DNA of 64,000 nucleotides from Mycobacterium sp. (GTDB lineage: Bacteria; Actinomycetota; Actinomycetes; Mycobacteriales; Mycobacteriaceae), in contig NZ_PKEK01000040.1 in assembly GCF_002863225.1 (NCBI RefSeq), positions 266,968 through 330,967 of the forward strand, in the 5' to 3' direction. The translations under genes and the position numbers were made by a program. Shown here in pieces: positions 1-9,200 of this stretch; the stretch's first letter is position 1; the number at the start of each line of letters is the position of its first letter. The notes beneath the pieces were generated by a model. It was not told the origin of the DNA. It saw only the letters and a list, made by a program, of their open reading frames with translations, and did no database searches.

Positions 1-3000
1 GCGCTGCTCGTCCACCTCGTGAACACGTTGCAAACCCTGGCCCAGACGTCCCGCGAGCACCGTCAGCAGCGTGTGGTCTTCGGGGGTGAAAGGTCGCTTC
101 TCGGCTAGTTCGACCCAGAACACCGACGTTCCGCGAGCGTGGTGCAGGGTGATGCCGGCGGCTCCCGGCTCCTCGGCGACGGTGGTCAGAACGTCGGCTT
201 CGCGCAGCGACTCGATCAGATGCCGTTGGCGCGTGGGCAACTCAGCCCAACGCACCGGATCGCCCGCACAGATCACATCCGGCGCTGCGGATTCATCGTC
301 GCCGGCGAACGTCACGGCCAGGACGCGGTGCGCCAGCCAGACGCGCCGCAGCTCCTGGGCCGCTCCGCGCAAGGCGGCATCGACCGTATCTGCTTGAGCC
401 AGTTGCTGATTCAGCGCAGCGAGCGCTGCCTGACGCTGCACGGCGTAGTGCTCGGCCGTCACGTCTCGCATCGTGCCGACCATCATCTGCTGCCCGGTCT
501 TGGGGTCCTCCGCATGGCTGAAGGTGGCCGCAACCCAGATCCGGTGTCCATCCTGGTGGTTGACCGGAACGGTGAAGCTGCCCTGCGTGTTGCCGAGCAT
601 GTCCGCGAGCGCTTCTTCCACCAGCCGATGAGCCTCGGGGTCGGAAACGGCGTCAGGCCACCACGGGTGGGGGGCCGGATAGGGCAGACGATCGGCCCCG
701 TAACCCAGTATCTCGGTGAAGGCGTGGTTGATCTCGACGACGGCGCCGCTTTGGTCGCAGACGAAGAACGCCTCCTGCAGTGATTCGACCATGGCGCTAC
801 GCCAGCGCGCCTGGTGATTCCGGAGCCGCGCCATCTCGATGTTGGCACGCACTCGCGCCAGCAATTCCGCCGCCGCAAAAGGCTTCACCAAGTAATCGTC
901 GGCACCGGCCTCCAGACCTTCGATCGACGCTTCTTGGCCGGCACGGGCGGAAAGCAACAGGACCGGCACGGCCGCTGTCCGCGAGTCGGCGCGCAACGCC
1001 GCGACGAGTTCCAAGCCGTCCATTTCCGGCATCATCACGTCGCTGATGACTAGGTCGGGCAGGTCCGCGCGAACCTCGTCGAGCGCCTGCTGTCCGTCGG
1101 TGACAACGGCAACGTCATAACCGGAGTTGCGTAGAAGATTGGTCAGGTACTCGCGCATGTCGGCGTTGTCGTCGGCGATGAGCACGCGTGCGCTGTCCCC
1201 GGTGCCGGCAGCCGGTGTCAGGCCAGCGGTGGTGGCCTCGGCCGGCGTGGTCGACCCGCGTTCACCGGGCAGCCAGCGCAGCGCCTCCTGCACATACGGG
1301 TCCGCCGTCACCGCCGTGCCCGGGCGGTTGCTCGGCACGGGCAGATCGGCCAGCGGGTACGCGGCCTCCAACGGCAACCGCACGACGAACGTCGTACCGG
1401 TGCCTTCCTGGCTGTCGGCGGTGATGGTGCCGCCGTGCATGCCGACCAGTTCCTTGACCAAGGCCAACCCGATCCCACTGCCCTCGGTGGATCGGGCCCG
1501 AGCCGTCTCGACGCGGTGGAACCGCTCGAACAACCGCGGCATCTCCGCCGCAGGTATGCCGATACCGGTGTCGGCGACGGTGACCACGGCATCGGTGCCG
1601 TCGCGGTCGACCTTGACGGTGATGGAGCCGTCGAAGGTGAACTTCAGGGCGTTGGAGAGCAGGTTCAGCATCACCTTCTCCCACATCTCCCGGTCCAGAT
1701 GCACCGGACGGTCGAACGGCGGACAGTCCACCGTGAAGGTCAGGCCGGCCCGCTCGATCGCCGAGCGGAACACGCTGGCCAGTTCTGCTGTGGCCGAGGG
1801 CAAATCGGTCGGCTCGAAGCGAGCCTGCATGCGACCGGCCTGAATGCGCGAGAAATCGAGCAGCGTGTTGACCAGTTTGGTCAGCCGCAGACCGTTGCGC
1901 TGGACGAGCTCCAACTCCTGGCGGGCCCGCTGGTCGATGCCCGACTGCTGGCCCAGCAATTCGTTGACCGGCCCCAGGATCAGCGTGAGCGGTGTGCGGA
2001 ATTCGTGGCTGACGCTGGAGAAGAAGGTGGTTTTCGCCTGATCGAGTTCGGCCAGGGCCTCGGCTCGTTGTTGCTGGGCCTGATAGCTGCGCGTGGTCGC
2101 GACTCCGGCGGCGATGTAACCGGCAACGAGTTCGACGAAGCCGCGGTAGGCATCGTCGAAGGGGCGATACCGATTCAACGCCGCCACGAAGAACCCCTGC
2201 GGAGCGGCGCCCTGCTGTAACAAGGGCACGACAAGCGCACGCTGCGGCGGTTGCTCCCAGGCGCCGTTGGGCAGGTCCGCCATCCCGTCGAGATCGACCA
2301 ATTCGGATTCACCTGCAGCAGCCTTCTCCAACGGCCACCGCGAAAATGCACCGCGCGCGAGGGTCGGTGGTGCCGCCGGATGCCCGGGCGCGATACCACT
2401 AGCGCCGGCGAGGTGTGCGTCGCCGTCATCGCCGAACAGGTACGTCAGCGTGAAGGGCAGGTCGTAGGGGTTGCGGGCGAGTTGTTCGGCGGCGAAGTCG
2501 AGCATCTGTCGCTCGGTGCGCACCACGCTGGGGTCCGAGCCGAGGTTGCGCAACGTCGTCATCCGGCGTTCGCCGACCACGCGGTCGGTGTCCTCGCTGA
2601 CGACGCACAGCATCCCGACAACCTGGGTTTCTTCGTCGTGGAGCGGGCTGTAGGAGAAGGTGTGGAAGGTCTCTTCGCGGTACCCGGAACGCTCCAGAAG
2701 AAGCATCAGCGCGTCGTCCCAGGTCGCCGTGCCGGTTGAGAGCACGCTGTCGACCCGAGGTCCGACTTCGGGCCAGATCTCGGACCACACCTCGTCGGCG
2801 GGACGCCCCAACGCCCATGGGTACTTGTCCCGCAGCGAGTCGCGACGGTAGGCGGCATTGCAAAAAAAGGTCAGCTGGGGACCCCACGCCATCCACATGG
2901 GAAACCGCGACGCCAACAGAATGTCAACGGCAGTGCGGAGGCTCTGCGGCCATCCGTCGACCGGGCCGAGAGGAGTCGATTCCCAATCGACAGCAGCAAG

Positions 3001-3042
3001 ATCCCGACCGATCTCAGGGTCTGCGCGGAAGACCACTGGCAT
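1..3042 (-). CDS. Hybrid sensor histidine kinase/response regulator (3' end beyond the window)
   Basis: Cytoplasmic signalling protein with 1,014 codons visible and no stop before the left edge. In order I read: an N-terminal PAS-like domain (about residues 1-170, with WMAWGPQLTFFCNAAYR); a GAF-like region; HisKA with phospho-acceptor His in SVSHEFRTP (about residue 344); a HATPase with N box NLLSNALKF, DTGIGIP and GSGIGLAL; a receiver domain with phospho-Asp in ISDVMMP (about residue 668) and LVKPF; a second PAS (about 750-880); and the start of a second GAF. Mycobacterial proteins of this layout often end in a PP2C/SpoIIE phosphatase and another HATPase, which would lie off the window (inference). 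The ATG at 3042 directly abuts the Shine-Dalgarno-like GAAAGG, so the GTG at 3036, six bases further on, is an equally good start. No membrane segment is visible. The stimulus is unknown. Confidence 0.88.
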   Translation of the reverse strand, partial: MPVVFRADPEIGRDLAAVDWESTPLGPVDGWPQSLRTAVDILLASRFPMWMAWGPQLTFFCNAAYRRDSLRDKYPWALGRPADEVWSEIWPEVGPRVDSVLSTGTATWDDALMLLLERSGYREETFHTFSYSPLHDEETQVVGMLCVVSEDTDRVVGERRMTTLRNLGSDPSVVRTERQMLDFAAEQLARNPYDLPFTLTYLFGDDGDAHLAGASGIAPGHPAAPPTLARGAFSRWPLEKAAAGESELVDLDGMADLPNGAWEQPPQRALVVPLLQQGAAPQGFFVAALNRYRPFDDAYRGFVELVAGYIAAGVATTRSYQAQQQRAEALAELDQAKTTFFSSVSHEFRTPLTLILGPVNELLGQQSGIDQRARQELELVQRNGLRLTKLVNTLLDFSRIQAGRMQARFEPTDLPSATAELASVFRSAIERAGLTFTVDCPPFDRPVHLDREMWEKVMLNLLSNALKFTFDGSITVKVDRDGTDAVVTVADTGIGIPAAEMPRLFERFHRVETARARSTEGSGIGLALVKELVGMHGGTITADSQEGTGTTFVVRLPLEAAYPLADLPVPSNRPGTAVTADPYVQEALRWLPGERGSTTPAEATTAGLTPAAGTGDSARVLIADDNADMREYLTNLLRNSGYDVAVVTDGQQALDEVRADLPDLVISDVMMPEMDGLELVAALRADSRTAAVPVLLLSARAGQEASIEGLEAGADDYLVKPFAAAELLARVRANIEMARLRNHQARWRSAMVESLQEAFFVCDQSGAVVEINHAFTEILGYGADRLPYPAPHPWWPDAVSDPEAHRLVEEALADMLGNTQGSFTVPVNHQDGHRIWVAATFSHAEDPKTGQQMMVGTMRDVTAEHYAVQRQAALAALNQQLAQADTVDAALRGAAQELRRVWLAHRVLAVTFAGDDESAAPDVICAGDPVRWAELPTRQRHLIESLREADVLTTVAEEPGAAGITLHHARGTSVFWVELAEKRPFTPEDHTLLTVLAGRLGQGLQRVHEVDEQR

Positions 3043-3350
3043 CCTTTCAACCGGTGTGACGCGTCCTCAGAACATGCACGTTTCGTGTCGCCCTGCTCAG
3101 ACAACCGTTCCTTCAGACCTTGACGCCAGTCTCAGCCGCAACACCGAGCCCGCGCCGTCAAGCTCAGCCGAGCGGGCGTCCCGTCTCGAAGGACGCGGAT
3201 TCCCACTTTGATTCAGATCTATGCCGGCGGTTCCGTCACAGGGTTTCAACCGCCCGGATCGTGGCAATGTGGCTGTGGTCGCGCTGCTGCAGACGGATCA
3301 CCGTGTGTGCCCGCAGGCGCACCCCAGCGTTTCGGGCTAAGGAGCAGGCC
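3043..3350. other. Intergenic region between divergent genes
   Basis: The stretch separates the hybrid kinase (minus) from the FAD oxidoreductase (plus), so it should hold both promoters. I found no convincing coding ORF, strong hairpin or clean -35/-10 pair. A reading frame open from 3120 runs into the oxidoreductase, but its first 77 codons are Arg/Ser-rich and unlike the family. Confidence 0.4.
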
Positions 3351-4601
3351 GTGGCCGAGGATGCCGTCGACGTGTTGATCATCGGCGCGGGCTTGGCCGG
3401 GCTGCGCTGCGCCGGCCTGGTCGCCGCTGCGGGACGCGACGTCCGTATCTGGGAGCAGGACGACGAGGTCGGCGGTCGAGTCCGTACCGATGCGGTCGAC
3501 GGGTTCCTGTGCGATCGGGGTTTCCAGGTCCTGAATCCGGCGTATTCGGAGTTGAAGCGCGCCCTCGACGTGACCGCGCTCGATCTCCAGCCGTTCGCCG
3601 CCGGAGTCTCGGTGCGGCGGCAGTCCTCGTCAGTGGTGCTGGCCCATCCGCTCCGCGAACCGACGCGAGTGCCGAAGATGCTGGCCTCCGGGGCGATTCG
3701 ATCGGGCGACATCGTCGCCGTCCTACGATGGATCCTTCCGGCGCTGCGTCCCGGTGCGCTCAAATCCCATGCGGCCGACGATGTCACGATGAAAGCGGCG
3801 CTGGACCACGCCGGCGTGGGCGGCGAGCTGCGGCGAGTGATCGATCGCTTCCTCGCCGGGGTGGTCCTCGAAGACACCGGGAGCACGTCCAACGCCTTCG
3901 CCCTGCTGCTGGCTCGCGTATTCGTGCTGGGGGTACCGGCGTTACCCGCTGCAGGCATGCAGGCACTCCCGCGACTGCTGGCCGAGCGACTGAATGGCCG
4001 GATCGCGTTGAACAGTCCGGTGAGCCGGATCGAGCGCGCGGGGTCGGGTTGGCAGGTGTCGGGGCCGGGCGGCAGCGTGCGGGCGAGGGACGTCGTCGTG
4101 GCAACCGATCCGGTGGCGGCCGCCGCGCTGATCGACTCGACTCCTCCAGCCACCCACGGCGTGGTCACCGAATGGTGGTCCGCCGATGAGGCGCCCAGTT
4201 CGGAACCGATTCTGTGGGTGGATGGTCGCGACCCCGCACCGGGCCCGGTGCTCAACACCGCGGTGATCAGCGCCGCGGCGCCGAGCTATGCCCCGCGGGG
4301 GCGGCATCTGATCGCCGCGTCGGCTCTCCTGAGCTCCGACGGGTCGGCCCCACCGGAGAGCGAAACGCGCAGGCACGCGGCCGACATCCTGGGCGCTGAC
4401 GGCAGGCCGTGGAAACTGTTGACGCGCAACATCATCCACCATGCGCTTCCCGCCCAGCCGGCACCACTGCGAGTACGCCAGTCAGTAGCCATCGGTGACG
4501 GCCTGTGGTGGTGCGGCGATCACCGGGACACCGCCTCCATCCAGGGCGCTTTGGTGAGCGGCCGACGGGCGGCCGAACAGCTGCTGTCGCCCCGGTCCTG
4601 A
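3351..4601 (+). CDS. FAD-dependent amine-oxidase/protoporphyrinogen-oxidase-like oxidoreductase
   Basis: Predicted soluble flavoprotein of 416 aa. The N-terminus carries the ADP-binding fold VLIIGAGLAGLRCAGLVAA followed by an acidic strand end and the DEVGGRVRTD motif typical of the phytoene-desaturase/amine-oxidase superfamily. The C-terminus has WWCGDHRDTASIQGALVSG, the usual second FAD contact, with the closing helix after it. I chose the GTG at 3351 because AAGGAG at 3339-3344 is correctly spaced and the dinucleotide fold then begins about eight residues in; the open frame back to 3120 gives an Arg-rich, non-homologous extension. The gene converges with the ABC permease gene, with only two bases between the stops. 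The substrate is unknown. It could serve the adjacent PKS locus, but it lies on the opposite strand and need not. Confidence 0.8.
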   Translation: MAEDAVDVLIIGAGLAGLRCAGLVAAAGRDVRIWEQDDEVGGRVRTDAVDGFLCDRGFQVLNPAYSELKRALDVTALDLQPFAAGVSVRRQSSSVVLAHPLREPTRVPKMLASGAIRSGDIVAVLRWILPALRPGALKSHAADDVTMKAALDHAGVGGELRRVIDRFLAGVVLEDTGSTSNAFALLLARVFVLGVPALPAAGMQALPRLLAERLNGRIALNSPVSRIERAGSGWQVSGPGGSVRARDVVVATDPVAAAALIDSTPPATHGVVTEWWSADEAPSSEPILWVDGRDPAPGPVLNTAVISAAAPSYAPRGRHLIAASALLSSDGSAPPESETRRHAADILGADGRPWKLLTRNIIHHALPAQPAPLRVRQSVAIGDGLWWCGDHRDTASIQGALVSGRRAAEQLLSPRS

Positions 4602-4603
4602 TA

Positions 4604-5455
4604 TCAGCGGCGGTCTGACCACCGGAAGACCGCGAGGCAGGCCGCGAGACCGCCGATGGTCCATGCGGTCAGCACGAAGAAGATGTTCCAGTGTTCCCAG
4701 GTGCCGGCCGGCTCGAAGGCGGCCATCTTCGACGGCAGCAGGACCGATCGAAAGCCCTGAGCCATCCACTTCACCGGAAATATCGACCCGATGACCAACA
4801 TCCAGGTCGGCAGCACGACGAGCGGGACGTAGGTGCCGGACACGAACTGCAAGCCCACCGCGGGTCCGTTGGTGACGACGGCGGCCGCGACCGCGTTACT
4901 GGCCAGGTTGCTGATGAAGATGCCCAGCAACGAGCAACTCACGGTGCCCAGCAGAAACACCCAGGTCAACGTGAACCATCCGAAAAGTGTTGTCGGCAGG
5001 TGTAAATCGAAGAACAGCAATCCCACGGTCACCAGCAGGAAGGCCTCGGCGAGGCTCACGATCGCCACCAGGCAGATCTTCCCGACGAAATACGACAGTG
5101 CGGTGGTGGGAGTCCCCCGGAGTCGTCGCAGCGCACCGCTGTCACGATCGGCGGCAATGCTGATGCCGAGGTTGATGAACGAGGTCGACAGAATTCCGTA
5201 CGCCAGCATGCTGGCCGCGATCACGGCGCCCGTGCTGGTTTCGGTGTTGGGCAGCTTCGTCGAAAAAATCGAGCCGAGCAGGACGCAGATCACCGCCGGC
5301 AGCGAGAAGGTCAGCACTACCTGCTCAGGACGGCGGTAGAACATCTTCAGTTCTGGGACAACTCGCGAGAGACCGATCCGCAGCGGTGTCGGGAGCGGCG
5401 GACCCGGCTGGGCGTGTCGTCGACGGGGCTGCGCGGCGACGCGGTCGGCGCTCAT
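4604..5455 (-). CDS. ABC-2 type exporter, permease subunit
   Basis: A 283-aa membrane protein with a soluble Pro/Arg-rich N-terminal tail (about 35 residues), then six hydrophobic segments. One is a long amphipathic stretch after PEQVVLTFSLPAVICVLLGSIF; the conserved ABC-2 patch QFVSGTYVPLVVLPTWM is also present. It resembles DrrB-type drug and lipid exporters. Its ATG overlaps the stop of the ATPase gene (ATGA at 5454-5457 region), so the two are translationally coupled. Both follow the PKS gene directly, which suggests that this transporter exports the PKS product (inference from context). It is the last gene of the minus-strand run. Confidence 0.86.
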   Translation of the reverse strand: MSADRVAAQPRRRHAQPGPPLPTPLRIGLSRVVPELKMFYRRPEQVVLTFSLPAVICVLLGSIFSTKLPNTETSTGAVIAASMLAYGILSTSFINLGISIAADRDSGALRRLRGTPTTALSYFVGKICLVAIVSLAEAFLLVTVGLLFFDLHLPTTLFGWFTLTWVFLLGTVSCSLLGIFISNLASNAVAAAVVTNGPAVGLQFVSGTYVPLVVLPTWMLVIGSIFPVKWMAQGFRSVLLPSKMAAFEPAGTWEHWNIFFVLTAWTIGGLAACLAVFRWSDRR

Positions 5456-6291
5456 CAGCTCAGCCCGATCAGTTGGAGGTAAGCGTCTTCCAGCGTCGGT
5501 CGAGAGACCGTCAACTCGGTGAGTTCGGCGCCGTCCGTGGACATCTGCCTGATCAGTTCGGTCGGACGGTCGGTGACCCGCGTCTGGACCTCACCGCCGG
5601 CGCGCCACCGGACGGTCGCCGATGAACTCACGTATCTGATCAGGTTGTGCGGCGAGTCGACCGCCATGACTCGGCCGCCGGCGATGACGGCTACCCGATT
5701 GGCCAGCGCTGACGCCTCTTCGAGATAGTGAGTGGTGAGCAGGATCGTTGTGCCGCCGGCGGCCAGGAGTCGGATGAGCTCCCAAAACTGCAGTCTCGCT
5801 TCGGGATCGAACCCGGTCGTCGGTTCGTCGAGAAAAAGCAGCTTCGGGACATTGATGATGCCGAGCGCGACGTCGAGCCGACGCCGCTGGCCCCCGGACA
5901 GCGTCCTCACTTTGGATTCGGCCACCGAGCCGAGTCCGACAAGCGCCAGTACCTCCTCCGGATTTCGCGCCGCTCCATAGCATTTGGCGAACATGCGGGT
6001 GGTCTCGGCGACCGTCAGCATCCCGGCGTCGCTGACCTCTTGCAGAACGATGCCGATGTCGGCGCGCCAACGTCGGCCCGCGGTTCCCGGGTCTTGCCCG
6101 AGCACGCTCACGTGGCCGGAGTCGCGCTTCCGATGGCCTTCGAGGATCTCGATGATCGTCGTTTTGCCTGCTCCGTTGGGGCCGAGAATCGCGAATACCT
6201 CGCCGTGTCCGACATCGAGATCCACATTCTGCACGGCCGGAAGCCGGCCGTAGGATTTCGCCAGACCGCGAACGTGAACCGCCAAGGTCAC
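5455..6291 (-). CDS. ABC exporter, ATP-binding subunit (DrrA-like)
   Basis: A 278-aa nucleotide-binding subunit. It shows Walker A GPNGAGKTT, a Q-loop (VLQEVSD), the signature LSGGQRRR, Walker B LLFLDEPTTGFD and the H-loop TTHYLEEA, all with expected spacing. The C-terminal 70 residues form the small accessory domain seen in DrrA/CcmA-type ATPases of ABC-2 exporters. It starts with GTG at 6291, which overlaps the PKS stop codon (GTGA), and its own stop overlaps the permease start. PKS, ATPase and permease therefore form one translationally coupled unit. It powers export through the neighbouring permease. The cargo is inferred, not shown, to be the PKS product. Confidence 0.92.
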   Translation of the reverse strand: MTLAVHVRGLAKSYGRLPAVQNVDLDVGHGEVFAILGPNGAGKTTIIEILEGHRKRDSGHVSVLGQDPGTAGRRWRADIGIVLQEVSDAGMLTVAETTRMFAKCYGAARNPEEVLALVGLGSVAESKVRTLSGGQRRRLDVALGIINVPKLLFLDEPTTGFDPEARLQFWELIRLLAAGGTTILLTTHYLEEASALANRVAVIAGGRVMAVDSPHNLIRYVSSSATVRWRAGGEVQTRVTDRPTELIRQMSTDGAELTELTVSRPTLEDAYLQLIGLS

Positions 6292-9200
6292 GACTGGGCC
6301 CCGCCCTGTTTCTCTAGCTCGGCCAGCATTTCGCGTAGCTCGGCTTCGGACAGCTGGTCGATCACGCTGTCGATGTCACCGTCAGCGTCGGTCGACGTCG
6401 GTTCCGCATCGGCGGCCGCCGGCTCGGCGCTGGCCAGGTGCAGATCGCTGAGGATCCGGACCGCGAGCGTATTCACGCTGACACCGCGAAGGAGTTCGAG
6501 CAGCGGAAGATCGATCGCGAACACCGCATTGACCCGGAGACGAAACTCCATGGCCATCAGGGAGTCCAGGCCGATGTCGTCGAGGGTGTCGTCCAGGCTG
6601 ATGTCATCGACCGCGAGCTCGAAGACCGCGGCGGCGATCTGTCGGACGTGACCGGTGACCACCGCGAGCCGGTCTGCTTCCGGGCACGCCGCTAGATGAT
6701 CGAGCATCGAGGAGTCTGAATCCGCTGCGTCAGCAGACGTCTCGGAGGCGCCCAGTTCGGAGAACATCGGCGGCAATTGGCCGGTGAGGCCGGCGCGGCG
6801 GGCTTTGATCCAGTCGGCGCTGATTGCGATGACGTGCGGCGCCTTCTGGCGGATCAGCCGGTCGAGGATGCGTGCGCCGGCGGCCGGCGTGATCAGCTCG
6901 ATTCCCCGCTGTGCGTAGGTCTTCTCCAGTTTGAGTTCCTCGACCATGCCCACCGACCACGGGCCCCAACCGATGGTGAGGGCGGGCAAGCCCTGGGCCT
7001 GCCGGTAATGCGCGAAGACGTCGAGGACCGCGTTCGCGGCGGCGTAATTGCCCTGTCCGGGGGACGCGACGACTGACCCCGCGGACCCGAACATCACGAA
7101 GAACTCCAAGTCCGTTTCGCGGAAGGCGTTGTGTAGCACTCGCGCACCGTCGACTTTCGGCGACAGCACTGTGGTGAAGTCGTCTTCGGTCATGTTCACC
7201 AGAAGGCGGTCTTCGACGGATCCTGCGGCGTGAATGATGCCGCTTACCGGACGACTTCCTGCGCGCTCGAGGTCGGTCAGCCAGTCTTGCACCTGACCGG
7301 GATCGGTGATGTCGACGCTCGCGGTGGTCACCTGGGCGCCGAGTTGTTCGATCGTGCGGATGGTGGCGACGGTCGCATGATGCCGGTGATCTTCGGGCAG
7401 CGTCGACCATCGATCCCTCGGCGGGATCTCACTTCGCGACAGCAGGGCGATGTGACGGGCACCGCGTTGGGCGAGGTACAAGGCAACGACCCGGCCGAGC
7501 GCGCCCGTTCCACCGGTCACGACGTAGGTCGCATTGGGCGTGAGTTTGGTCGGGAAGGCTTGCGTCAGGCTGCTGGCCTGGCGGAGACGCGGCACAAACA
7601 CGGTGCCGCCACGGATGGCGATCTGATCCTCCGAGTCGGCGGCCAGGATATGGTCGCAGACACGTGCAGCGGTCTCGACATGGTCGGCGGCGCTGTCGAT
7701 GTCGATCAGCCCGCCCCATCGGTCGGCGAACTCCTGGTGGCCGACGACCCGACCGAGGCCCCATACGGCGGCCTGTTCGACGGTGAGCGGCTCGGTGCCA
7801 GATGCGGGTTGGGCATTGCCGGTTAGCAGGTAGAGCCGGGCCGCGGTGTCATTCTGCGCGAACGCTTTTGCGAGATGCAGGACCGGGAAAACGCCGAGGT
7901 ATTCGCTTCCCTCGCCATCGAGCCGGGCATCCTGGCCGACGGATTCGGTGCCGATGTCCAGTGGCCAGCAGTTGATGATGCCGGCGAGGTCACCCTCGTT
8001 GGCGAGGTGTGTTTCGATCAGCTGCTGCAGGTGCTCGGGGTGTCGCGGGTTCACCGCATATCCGCCGTCGACCTTTGTCAGCTCGGCGACTGATTGGTAG
8101 AGGACTGCCCGGACGCGTTGGCCGCTGCGCCGGAGCTGGTCTGCGAGTGCCGCCCCGACGCCACCGGTATCGAGAAACACCAACCAGGACAGGCTTTCTG
8201 GTGGAGCCGTAATTTCAGCCTGCTCGGCCGGCAGGTCGCGAGCGACCCAGTCGATCTCGTAGAGTCCCTTGTCCACCCGCTCCGGGGACATGCGCGACGA
8301 GGCGCCCAGCGATTGCAATGTGAAACCAGTGAAGACGGCCAGCGGCTCTCCATCGGCGCCGAAGAGGGTGACGTTGCTTTCGATCTCGTCTTTGGTGGCC
8401 GACACCACCGTGATTCGGGCGGTCATGTGCTGTTCGGGTGCGCGGTAGATCGCGCTGCGCCGAACTCGGCTGGGCAGGTATGCGTCTTCTTCGCGATCGT
8501 CGGTGAAAAGAGTTGTCCCGATCAGCGTTTGGAAGGCGCCGTCGATGAGCGCCGGGTGGAATCGGTATTGGTCGACGTCGTGGTCGATCGGCGCCGGGAT
8601 GGTGATGTCCGCTGTCGCCCAGCCATCGCCGGAGGTGATGCCCGCAATACTCTGGAAGGCCTCGCCGTAGTCGAACCCGACCGCGCGGGCGCGGGTGTAG
8701 AACTCGTCCCGGTCGATGGTGGTCTGAGATTTCGCGTGCCGTGGAGTGTGGGCAGGCGCCGGTGCCGGCGCCAGGATGTTGAGTTCGGCGGTCGCCGTCA
8801 CGGTCCATTTCACCTCGCCTCCGGAAGTGGCGGTCAGGGAGGCGAATTCAAGGCTCCCTGTCTCGCGGTGGAGGGTGGTCCGCAGAACCGGATCGCACGT
8901 CTCGTCGAGGATGACGGCACGGACGAGCGCCAGCTCATCGACGCTGTAGTCGGTGGACCCGTACACCACTTTCGCTGCCGCCAAGGCCATTTCGACGTAC
9001 ACCGCGCCGGGTACCAGGACGCTGCCCTGCACCCGATGGTCGGCAAGGAAGGGTGCGGTGGCGGCGTTCAATTCGACTTCCCAGGCCGGGTGTATGCCGC
9101 TGACCGGTTGCCCGAGCAGCGGGTGTATCGGCTTGTAGTGCAGATCCTCGGCGGCTTCCTGGGTTTCGTTCCAGTACCGCTTGGATTGCCACGGATACGA